From positions 1-32,945 of the forward strand of contig NZ_KB899745.1 in assembly GCF_000378445.1 (NCBI RefSeq): DNA of 32,945 nt. Reading direction: 5' to 3'. The number at the start of each line of letters is the position of its first letter. Position 1 is the stretch's first letter. The stretch comes from Deinococcus aquatilis DSM 23025 (GTDB taxonomy: Bacteria > Deinococcota > Deinococci > Deinococcales > Deinococcaceae). The position numbers and the translations under genes were made by a program. Shown here piece after piece: positions 1 through 6,438 of the stretch. The notes under the pieces are model-generated. The model saw only the letters and a program-made list of their open reading frames with translations, made no database searches and had not been told where the DNA came from.

Positions 1-291
1 GGCCGCCCGATCTTGGCCCGTAAACTTTGCGGGTCGGCCGGTATGAGGTGCGTCGTAGAGCGCCGCGTCTAAACCACCCAACACAAAGCGTTTTCGGATC
101 GATTGCGCCATCTGCACGCTGATCCCTAGGGCCTCGCTGATCGCCAAATCGCCCAACTGCCGATGGGCCATCAGCAAAATTTGGGCGCGGGTCATGACCC
201 GCGCCTTGTGGCTCCCTTTCGTCGTGATTGCTTTCAGGCTTTGTTCCTGCTCAGGGCTTAACTCCACTTTGTAACGCAGAGAACGAGGCAT
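1..291 (-). CDS. IS630-family transposase, N-terminal part (runs off left edge)
   Basis: The minus strand reads open for 97 codons from the ATG at 291 to the window edge. The first ~90 residues look like the helix-turn-helix region that opens IS630/Tc1-type transposases: a charged start, an arm containing KARVMTRAQILLMAH, then QLGDLAISEALGISVQMAQSIRKRF, which fits a HTH. After that comes a Gly-Arg-Pro linker (HTGRPAKFTG), typical of the stretch before the catalytic part. The DDE domain, if present, lies beyond base 1. The element's outer end lies at about 322, next to the disrupted acyltransferase gene, which shows why that gene is broken. The family call is by motif only. Confidence 0.75.
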   Translation of the reverse strand, partial: MPRSLRYKVELSPEQEQSLKAITTKGSHKARVMTRAQILLMAHRQLGDLAISEALGISVQMAQSIRKRFVLGGLDAALYDAPHTGRPAKFTGQDRAA

Positions 292-300
292 ATCTGACTC

Positions 301-322
301 TACTAAATTGTAAAACGCTGTA
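301..322. repeat. Putative terminal repeat of the left-edge IS630-type element
   Basis: Between the transposase start and the first sensible codons of the interrupted gene lies an A/T-rich stretch. Read inward from the junction it begins TACAGCGTTTTACAATTTAG. IS630 elements insert at TA, and a TA sits at 321-322. The matching repeat would be outside the window, so the exact end is not proven. Confidence 0.45.
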
Positions 323-955
323 CTAGCCACCCATGCGGGGGGCACCGGCATCATCAGCGAGGCCTCGCATCCGCTGCTGGCCGTCAACGCCTGGCTCGGC
401 CCGTTCGGCTTGCGCGGTTTACCCTCGGTTATCCCGGCAGCCGCGCTGGTCATGCTGGGCAGCCTCGCGGGGCGCCTCCTGCAGCAGCGCTCGGCCGGCG
501 CCGTGCCGCAATTGCTGGCCCTGGGCACAGCGCTCGTACTCTCGGGCACTGCCGCAGGGCAGTTCAGTGGCCTGCCGCTGAGCAAAGCCCTCTGGACACC
601 GCCCTACATTCTGCTGGCTGCGGGGCTGGGCACCCTGGGCCTGCTGGGCATGTACGCGCTGGCCGATTCGGGCCGCGTGGCTTGGGGGCGCCGCCTGCTC
701 GCGCCGCTGACCATTCCGGGGCGCAACGCTCTGGCCGGTTACGTGCTGCCGATCGTGGTCAAGGTCTGGATTCTGCAGGCCTGGAGCGTGACCTGGACAG
801 GGGACGAAACCTCCCTGCAGCGCGCCCTGCTGCTGCTGGCACAGCAGGGTTTCGGCCCCTGGTGGGGCGGCTGGCTGTACACCCTGGGCTACGTTCTGGC
901 CGCCTGGCTGGCGCTGGCCTGGATGGCCCGGCGCGGCCTGATCTGGAAGCTGTAG
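323..955 (+). pseudogene. NagX/DUF5009-like membrane acyltransferase, 5' part lost to an IS insertion
   Basis: An open frame runs from the IS junction to the TAG at 953-955 with no credible start near its beginning (a TTG at 410 is internal). It encodes about 210 residues rich in membrane helices. Segments such as [21 protein letters not shown] and the motif [12 protein letters not shown] resemble the C-terminal half of heparan-alpha-glucosaminide N-acetyltransferase-like proteins (DUF5009/NagX), which are normally ~350-400 residues with 10 or so helices. The N-terminal half, expected to carry the catalytic His, is absent. The IS630-type element at 1-322 abuts the break, so I infer disruption by insertion. 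The family call rests on remembered motif patterns, not on a search. Confidence 0.7.
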
Positions 956-1024
956 GGTCAAGTGTGCCGGAGTGTGGGCCGTTGATCCACCCGGTTTCCC
1001 TGCTCAGGCCTCCTGGAGCAGCGG

Positions 1025-1062
1025 TATACCCGCGCTATACCCGCGCTCTCTATCTTGGACTC
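1025..1062 (+). promoter_or_regulatory. Promoter region of the polysaccharide deacetylase gene with tandem 11-bp repeat
   Basis: TATACCCGCGC occurs twice in direct tandem (1025-1035 and 1036-1046), followed by a -10-like TATCTT at 1051-1056. Exactly six bases separate TATCTT from the ATG at 1063, a spacing that would put the transcript start at or next to the start codon. There is no ribosome binding site. The repeat is one helical turn long, so it may bind a regulator. This is inference. Confidence 0.45.
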
Positions 1063-2274
1063 ATGAAATTGTTGCTGCTGTGCGCCGCTCTGGGAACCGG
1101 AGGCTCGGTTCAGACCACCTCGGCCCAGACCACCCGTCCCGCGCCCATCCCGCCCGTAACTCCCCCCGGGCAGGTTCAGCCAGTGGCACCCGGCACCCGT
1201 CCCGCGCCTGTGCTGGCCACCCTCCGGCTCAGCCCAGCCGTGCCCGGCGTGCAGAAGGTGGAGGTGCTGAGCAACGGCTTTGTCAAGGCGGCCCACGCCT
1301 TGATTCTGTTGCCTGCCCGGGACGCCGCAGCCCCGCGTGCGCTGATCCTGGCGACCCAGAGCGTGCTGGCCGCCTTCCGGGCCGACCCATCGCTGATCGA
1401 GGTGGATGTCAGCGTGTACCGCAAAGAAACGTATCAGGGGTTTGGCGGGCCGCTCCCGCTGCTCACTCTCTCGGTGCCGCGCGCCCAGCAGCGCACCTTT
1501 CAGGCCGCGCTGCAGACCGGGCAGTACGGGCGGGTGTGGTCTCAGGGGAACCCGGCCACGCCAGAACCAGAGTTGACCCCGCTCCAAGAACTCGAGCGCC
1601 TGCCTGTCTTCATCGGCAGCCAGGCCGAGCTCCTCCGGCAGCGGTTGACGCAGGCGACGGCGCAGACCAGAGGCGGGATCCGCGGCGGACTGCTGTTCAA
1701 GGGCACCCCCACCCGCCGGCAGGTGGCCCTGACCTTTGACGACGTGCCTCACCCACTGTACTTCCCGCTGGTGCTTGACGCTCTGCAGCGGGCCGGGGTG
1801 AAGGCCACCTTTTTCGTGATTGGGCGCAACGCCCAGGCCTATCCCTACTTCGTGCAGGACATGGTCAAAGGCGGGCATGAGATTGCCAACCACACCTTCC
1901 ACCATGTCCGGCTGCCGGGCCTCAGCGACGCACAGATCAGGAACGAACTTCAAAGCACCAATGACCTCCTGACCCGCCTGAGTGGCCAGCCTGTGCGGTT
2001 TTTCCGCCCGCCCGGGGGCCAGTATTCCGCCCGCGTCCTGAAGATCGCTGAGGGCCTGGGACTGACCACCGTCTTTTGGACGGACGATCCCGGCGACTTC
2101 CAGAATCCAGGGGTGGAGACGGTCGAGGCCCGCTTCGCCCGTAACCTGCGCCCTGGCGGCATCATCTTGCTTCACGACAACGCCCCCGACGGGCTCGCGG
2201 CCCTGCCGGATCTGCTCAAGGTCGCCCGTGAGCAGGGCTACACCGTCAGCACAGCGGGCGCCCTGACCCGGTGA
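1063..2274 (+). CDS. Secreted polysaccharide deacetylase (NodB domain)
   Basis: 403 residues. A short signal peptide (MKLLLLCAAL to about residue 24) is followed by a Pro/Thr-rich linker, an unassigned N-terminal domain (to ~210) and a C-terminal NodB/carbohydrate-esterase-4 domain. All five family motifs are visible: TFDD with the metal-binding Asp at 226-227, H277-x3-H281 in NHTFHH, RPPGG (motif 3), a TDDPGDF region (motif 4) and ILLHD (motif 5). Such enzymes remove N-acetyl groups from peptidoglycan or other GlcNAc polymers outside the membrane using a divalent metal. I chose ATG 1063 over upstream in-frame starts because it begins a signal peptide and sits six bases after a -10-like box. 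The stop overlaps the GTG of the DedA gene by four bases, so the two are probably co-translated. Confidence 0.9.
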   Translation: MKLLLLCAALGTGGSVQTTSAQTTRPAPIPPVTPPGQVQPVAPGTRPAPVLATLRLSPAVPGVQKVEVLSNGFVKAAHALILLPARDAAAPRALILATQSVLAAFRADPSLIEVDVSVYRKETYQGFGGPLPLLTLSVPRAQQRTFQAALQTGQYGRVWSQGNPATPEPELTPLQELERLPVFIGSQAELLRQRLTQATAQTRGGIRGGLLFKGTPTRRQVALTFDDVPHPLYFPLVLDALQRAGVKATFFVIGRNAQAYPYFVQDMVKGGHEIANHTFHHVRLPGLSDAQIRNELQSTNDLLTRLSGQPVRFFRPPGGQYSARVLKIAEGLGLTTVFWTDDPGDFQNPGVETVEARFARNLRPGGIILLHDNAPDGLAALPDLLKVAREQGYTVSTAGALTR

Positions 2275-2870
2275 ATCTGCGCCTGTGGCTGAGCGGCCTG
2301 GATCCGCTCGTTCTCAACCTGATGACCTTCGCCCTCCTGAGTCTGGAGGGCGCGGGTGTTCCCGGCATCCCCGGCGTGATTCCGATGGTCGCGCAGGTCG
2401 CGATGATCGACGCCGGCCACACCACGCTGCTGAGCGCCGTCCTCTGGGGCGTGCTCGGCAACTGGCTGGGCAGCCTGCTGGGCTACGCCCTGGGCCGCTG
2501 GGGGGGGCAGCGCCTGCCCGCGCACTGGAGGGCAGCCGTGCAGAGTGAGCGCCACGTCACGCTGCTGGCCCGCTGGGGTGCGCCGCTGATCGTGGTGAGC
2601 CGCACGGTGGGCAGCCTGCGCACTCCAGTCACGCTGCTGGCCGGGATGACCGCTTATCCTTGGCCGAAGTACCTGGCGTTGAGCCTGCTCGGCGCGGTGA
2701 TCCATGTCGGCGTCTGGCAGACGGTGCTGTGGCGCTTTGGCCCGGCGCTGCTGCCCACGCTCGAACAGTGGGGACGTGAGCTGCTGCTGGGTTTGGCCGT
2801 GGTGATAGGAGTTGGACTCGCTCTCCGCTGGAGGCGGGCGCACCGGGTCACGTCACCTGTGAACGAATAG
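2271..2870 (+). CDS. DedA/SNARE-associated family membrane protein
   Basis: 199 residues starting at a GTG that overlaps the deacetylase stop (GTGA), a coupling arrangement. The protein has about five hydrophobic segments. It shows DedA landmarks: an acidic-residue region before GVPGIPGVIPM, a GN..G..LGYALG segment, and SRTVGSLRTPVTLLAG in the second half, which corresponds to the conserved R...P....AG block. DedA proteins are lipid-related membrane transporters or flippases needed for envelope integrity, and several handle undecaprenyl phosphate. Pairing with a cell-wall deacetylase fits an envelope role. The substrate cannot be told from sequence. The C-terminus is basic and cytoplasmic-looking (RWRRAHR). 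Confidence 0.85.
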   Translation: MNLRLWLSGLDPLVLNLMTFALLSLEGAGVPGIPGVIPMVAQVAMIDAGHTTLLSAVLWGVLGNWLGSLLGYALGRWGGQRLPAHWRAAVQSERHVTLLARWGAPLIVVSRTVGSLRTPVTLLAGMTAYPWPKYLALSLLGAVIHVGVWQTVLWRFGPALLPTLEQWGRELLLGLAVVIGVGLALRWRRAHRVTSPVNE

Positions 2871-2921
2871 AGACGAAAACCGCTGTACTGCTGCTTTACC
2901 TTCGGCAGGCACGCTAAAGGC

Positions 2922-3596
2922 ATGAACATTTCCTTGACCACCCCGTGGAAGCGGCTGCGGCAGGTTTCTTTCGATTCCCGTACCCTGGCCACTATCCGTC
3001 AGGCGGCTAAGCGGTTCAAGGTACCAGCGCCCCTGATTGCCAGCGTGCTGGCTGACGAACGGATTCGGCTCAATCTGCTTGATCATGTCCAAGACAAACT
3101 GCTGCGTCTGAGTGTGCGGCTTCCAGAACGTTCGGCCCACAGGCTCCTCGGCCTGCTGACGTGGCTCTGCGGAAGGGACGTCGACACCTTCAGTCTAGGT
3201 ATGGCACAGATGAAGCCGGCGACACTCAGTCGGTTGGGCCGCCTGCAGTACCTCACGGTGCCCCTGACCGCTCTTGGACGCCGCGCACAACTGCTCGACG
3301 ATACCCAAGCGCCGCTGCTGGTCGCGGCGTGCCTGCGTGCCACAGCGGATTACTGGCAAAAAGGTGGGGTCAGTCTTGAAGGTCGCCCGGAGATCTTGGG
3401 CACACTCTACAGTGTAGGCCTGACTGGAGCGCGCGGCATTCATTCGGCTCCCCAACCCTCAGCGCGGGGTCAAGCGATCGCCGATCACGCCGCGTGGCTG
3501 GCTGCACGGGAGTTCGGTGGTCGGGAGCAGGTTCCCAATACTCCACGCACCGTATCGCACTCCCCAGAAATGCCGTCCCCAATCCCATTTCTCTAA
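2922..3596 (+). CDS. Lytic-transglycosylase/lysozyme-like protein, no signal peptide
   Basis: 224 residues from ATG 2922. The central part resembles the lysozyme-like fold of SLT-type domains: VPAPLIASVLADERIRLN contains an acidic residue (E46) where a catalytic Glu is expected, and SLGMAQMKPATL (91-102) matches the S-x-G-x-x-Q-x-x-P-x-T block of transglycosylases. There is no obvious secretion signal, and the last ~40 residues look disordered. It could be a lysis or spore-cortex-like hydrolase, or a phage-derived protein. The enzyme assignment comes from motif resemblance only. It lies just downstream of the deacetylase-DedA pair, separated by 51 bases, in the same direction, which suggests but does not prove an envelope connection. 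Confidence 0.55.
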   Translation: MNISLTTPWKRLRQVSFDSRTLATIRQAAKRFKVPAPLIASVLADERIRLNLLDHVQDKLLRLSVRLPERSAHRLLGLLTWLCGRDVDTFSLGMAQMKPATLSRLGRLQYLTVPLTALGRRAQLLDDTQAPLLVAACLRATADYWQKGGVSLEGRPEILGTLYSVGLTGARGIHSAPQPSARGQAIADHAAWLAAREFGGREQVPNTPRTVSHSPEMPSPIPFL

Positions 3597-3849
3597 ACTG
3601 ACATCTTTTGTGGAATGGATTCGCGGAGGGACAGCAGGGGTGATGGCAGTGACCCTGTCGTGGCTCAACGGCGAGGCGGCGCACAGAACAACACAAGGTG
3701 CCAGGCGAAGCTTCTGGCCGTGAACCCACTTGCCTCTGCACTGGAACCCCTTGACCGGGACGGGAAATCCCTTCTGTGATGCGTTGTTTCCCTTCTAAAC
3801 CTTTACCTTAGCCCCATCTCTGGCTCGTCCAGCTTGGACGCTTCGGTAA

Positions 3850-4317
3850 GCCTCTCTCAGTGAACGTCTGCAGGTCGTCACCGAAGCGCAAGTGCTGGCC
3901 GCCACCCACCGTCAAGCGGAGGTGCTCCAGATCGTGTCGACGCCCGCCGTGCAAGCCTTGGACGCCATCGCTGGAGCTATGCTGTTGGTCAATGATGTCC
4001 ACCAGTGGAGGGTAGTCGCCACCTGGGGCGACGCCTCAGATGCCCAGACCCTGTGGCAGGACGGCCCCATGTACAAGAGGCGCGGTGGGCAGCGAGAGCG
4101 ACGTTCTGGCGCTCGTCAAACAATTGTGTATGCGGGCCTGAACCATGTGAGCGGCGCGTACTACGAACTCGAAGACGGCCTGTGGAAGGCGCGCGTCTGG
4201 TCTGAGGACATCCCGCCGGACATCGCCGCGCAAGTTCAACAGGGGGTGCCGCAAGACGTGCCTCGGACGGCTGGGGGCTGCCCCCACTGCGCGAGGCGGC
4301 GAACGCCAGACCGATGA
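3850..4317 (+). pseudogene. Decayed GAF-domain sensor fragment
   Basis: The frame opens after an in-frame TAA at 3847-3849 and runs to TGA 4315-4317 without a proper start. The first part (SERLQVVTEAQVLAATHRQ, then VQALDAIAGAMLLVND, then TLWQDGP) looks like the interior of a GAF domain as found in multi-domain sensor kinases. After about residue 75 the sequence becomes arginine-rich and unlike a GAF. A later stretch (YYELEDGLWKARVWSEDIPPDIAAQVQQGVPQDVP) again looks like GAF sequence. I read this as two pieces of a larger sensor joined by a deletion or frameshift. No histidine-kinase or GGDEF part is present. The 250 bases before it (3597-3849) hold nothing I can recognise. Confidence 0.5.
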
Positions 4318-4402
4318 CCGATCTCTTTGGCCCGTCAACATCACTTGCTTTTCTATACGCGTACTTTACCCTCCGCGCCTACGGTGGCCGTGGAGGTTTT
4401 TG

Positions 4403-4978
4403 ATGAATACAAAGATGATTTTACTCGCGGCAGCGCTCCTTTCCGGCCCGGCTGTACTGGCGCAGACGACAATCACTCCGGGCAAGTCCACCCAGGTGGC
4501 CCCCGAAACGCGCCCGGTGGGCGATATCCCCGACAACCAGGCGTTCGTGCGCTACAGCAACGCGGCGGGCGGCTACAGCCTGGAAGTGCCCGAAGGCTGG
4601 GCCAGAACGGTCAAGGGGAGTCAGGTTGCTTTCGTTTCCAAGCTCGGTTCAGTAGAGGTCTCGACGGCGGCAGGCCGCACGCCTCTCAGCGCCAGCAGCG
4701 TCAAGGCGAACGAACTGGCGGCGCTGGCAAAGACCACTGGCAACCTGAAAACGACGGCGGTGAACGTGGTCAAACTTCCGGCAGGAGCGGCGATCCGGGC
4801 CAGCTTCACGTCCACCGGGGCAGTCAACGCCGTGACGGGTAAAGCTCCGGCGCTGGAAAATGAATTGTTTGTGCTGAATCACGCCGGCCAGCGCGTGACG
4901 GTGCGCTTCTCTGCCCCGCTCGGCTCGGACAACGTGGACGCCTGGAAGCAGATGTCGACCTCGTTGCGGTGGCGGTGA
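4403..4978 (+). CDS. Small secreted protein encoded first in the ABC-FtsX operon
   Basis: 191 residues. ATG 4403 follows a GGAGG ribosome binding site at 4392-4396 at good spacing. The N-terminus (MNTKMILLAAALLSGPAVLAQ) is a classical signal peptide cleaved after AQA-type sequence. There is no lipobox Cys, so the product should be exported rather than lipid-anchored. The mature part contains RYSNAAGGYSLEVPEGWARTV, the kind of short beta-rich module seen in PsbP-like or transporter-associated periplasmic proteins. I do not recognise a specific family. The stop is four bases before the ATG of the first ATPase, so it is probably an accessory or substrate-binding partner of the transporter encoded downstream. 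Confidence 0.8.
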   Translation: MNTKMILLAAALLSGPAVLAQTTITPGKSTQVAPETRPVGDIPDNQAFVRYSNAAGGYSLEVPEGWARTVKGSQVAFVSKLGSVEVSTAAGRTPLSASSVKANELAALAKTTGNLKTTAVNVVKLPAGAAIRASFTSTGAVNAVTGKAPALENELFVLNHAGQRVTVRFSAPLGSDNVDAWKQMSTSLRWR

Positions 4979-4982
4979 GGTG

Positions 4983-5678
4983 ATGACTTCTCCCACACGG
5001 TCCCCTGTCTCCGCGACATCACTGTTACAAGCCACTGATCTGTACCGCTTTTACCACGCCGGAGATGATGAAACCCGCGCGCTCCGGGGCGTATCACTGG
5101 AACTGCGTTCCGGGGAACTGACCGTCTTGCTGGGCAGCAGCGGCAGCGGCAAGAGTACCCTGCTGGCCTGCCTGGCCGGGCTGGATGACCCGGACGGTGG
5201 GCAGATTGAGATCTCCGACACGCGGCTGTCGCGCCGTCCCGAGGGCGTGCGTGCCCGGCTGCGGGCCGAACATCTGGGGATCATGCTCCAGAGCGGCAAC
5301 CTGATCCCGCACCTGAACGTGCTGGACAACGTGCGCCTGACTGGGCAACTGCTGGGCCGTGACAGCGAGGACGGCGCAAGGCGACTCCTGACTCGGCTGG
5401 GCCTGGAAGAACGCCTCTCCGCTTTCCCCAGTCAGTTGTCCGGCGGCGAAACGGCCCGCGTCGCCCTGGCCGCTGCCCTGGCGCACGGCCCCCGCATTCT
5501 GCTGGCCGACGAACCCACCGCCGAGGTGGACGCCGACACCGAAGACCGCGTGGCCGCCGTGATCGCCGAGTATGTCCACGCCGGACACTGCGCGTTAATC
5601 GCCACCCACAGCGCCCGCCTGGCCGGACACGCGGACCGGGTGCTGAAGCTGAGGGACGGGAGGTGGCAGGATGAATGA
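4983..5678 (+). CDS. ABC transporter ATP-binding protein (FtsE/LolD-like) 1
   Basis: 231 residues. Walker A GSSGSGKST (51-59), signature LSGGE (152-156), Walker B ILLADEP (172-178) and the switch His209 in ATHS are all present, so it should be an active ATPase. The size and the company of an FtsX-type permease place it in the MacB/LolD/FtsE group, whose members use ATP to drive periplasmic events or lipoprotein and peptide extrusion rather than classical import. A GTG lies immediately upstream at 4980, but ATG 4983 starts the conventional protein. The 3' end overlaps the next gene by eight bases. The signature is LSGGE rather than LSGGQ, a tolerated variant. Confidence 0.88.
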   Translation: MTSPTRSPVSATSLLQATDLYRFYHAGDDETRALRGVSLELRSGELTVLLGSSGSGKSTLLACLAGLDDPDGGQIEISDTRLSRRPEGVRARLRAEHLGIMLQSGNLIPHLNVLDNVRLTGQLLGRDSEDGARRLLTRLGLEERLSAFPSQLSGGETARVALAAALAHGPRILLADEPTAEVDADTEDRVAAVIAEYVHAGHCALIATHSARLAGHADRVLKLRDGRWQDE

Positions 5679-6438
5679 GGTTACTCAGACGTTTCAGACC
5701 GATTCAGTGCGTCACCCGGCCTCCACCACGCCTGACCTCGCCCTGGTGGAAGCGCGGGGCGTCTCGCGCACTTTTCAAGTGGGCGGTCAACAGATCACCG
5801 CGCTGCATCCCGTGACCCTTCAGGTGGGAGCCGGAGACCGCACCGCCCTCCTGGGCGCGTCGGGCAGCGGCAAGAGTACGCTGCTGCACCTGCTGGGTGG
5901 CCTGGACACGCCCAGCAGCGGCACGATTTCCTGGCCCGCGCTGGGTGGGGCGGCCTCGCTGCGGCCCGGTCAGGTGGCCTTCGTCTTCCAGGCGCAGAGC
6001 CTGATGCCGCCCCTGAGTGCCCAGGAGAACGTGGCCCTGCCGCTGATCCTGGCCGGGCAGGACTACCACTCGGCCATGCACGAGGCGCTGTGCTGGCTGG
6101 AACGGCTGGAACTGACCTCACTGGCACCGCAACTCCCCGAGGAACTGTCGGGCGGGCAGGCGCAGCGGGTGGCCGTGGCCCGCGCCCTGATCACGCGCCC
6201 GCGCCTGGTGCTGGCCGACGAACCCACCGGGCAACTGGATTCCGTGACCGCCGCGCACCTGCTCGACGTGCTGCTCTCAGCGATGGAGCCAGGCGCGGCG
6301 CTGGTGATGGCCACCCATGACCGCATGGTGGCTTCACGGCTGGACAGCGTGTGGCAGATGGCGGATGGACAGCTGATCAGCACTTCAAGTCGCGCGGCAT
6401 CGGCGCAAAACAGTTCGGTGCACAGGGGGACAGCATGA
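5671..6438 (+). CDS. ABC transporter ATP-binding protein (FtsE/LolD-like) 2
   Basis: 255 residues from ATG 5671, preceded by a GGGAGG-type site. It contains Walker [10 protein letters not shown] (62-70), LSGGQ (159-163), Walker B LVLADEP (179-185) and His216. About 20 residues precede the conserved core and a Ser/Ala-rich tail of ~25 follows it. Two different ATPase genes beside one large permease suggest that the transporter uses an ATPase heterodimer, or that one ATPase served the second, now broken, ftsX-like gene downstream. The first ATPase ends inside this gene and the permease ATG overlaps this stop (ATGA), so translation is tightly coupled. Confidence 0.9.
   Translation: MNEVTQTFQTDSVRHPASTTPDLALVEARGVSRTFQVGGQQITALHPVTLQVGAGDRTALLGASGSGKSTLLHLLGGLDTPSSGTISWPALGGAASLRPGQVAFVFQAQSLMPPLSAQENVALPLILAGQDYHSAMHEALCWLERLELTSLAPQLPEELSGGQAQRVAVARALITRPRLVLADEPTGQLDSVTAAHLLDVLLSAMEPGAALVMATHDRMVASRLDSVWQMADGQLISTSSRAASAQNSSVHRGTA

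Noticed and set aside
958..2175. 405-codon minus-strand open frame opposite the deacetylase
   Set aside because: Shadow frame without a family pattern; the plus strand has all five deacetylase motifs.
3517..3723. Short plus-strand frame after the lysozyme-like gene
   Set aside because: No start signal or recognisable sequence; it overlaps the end of the preceding gene.
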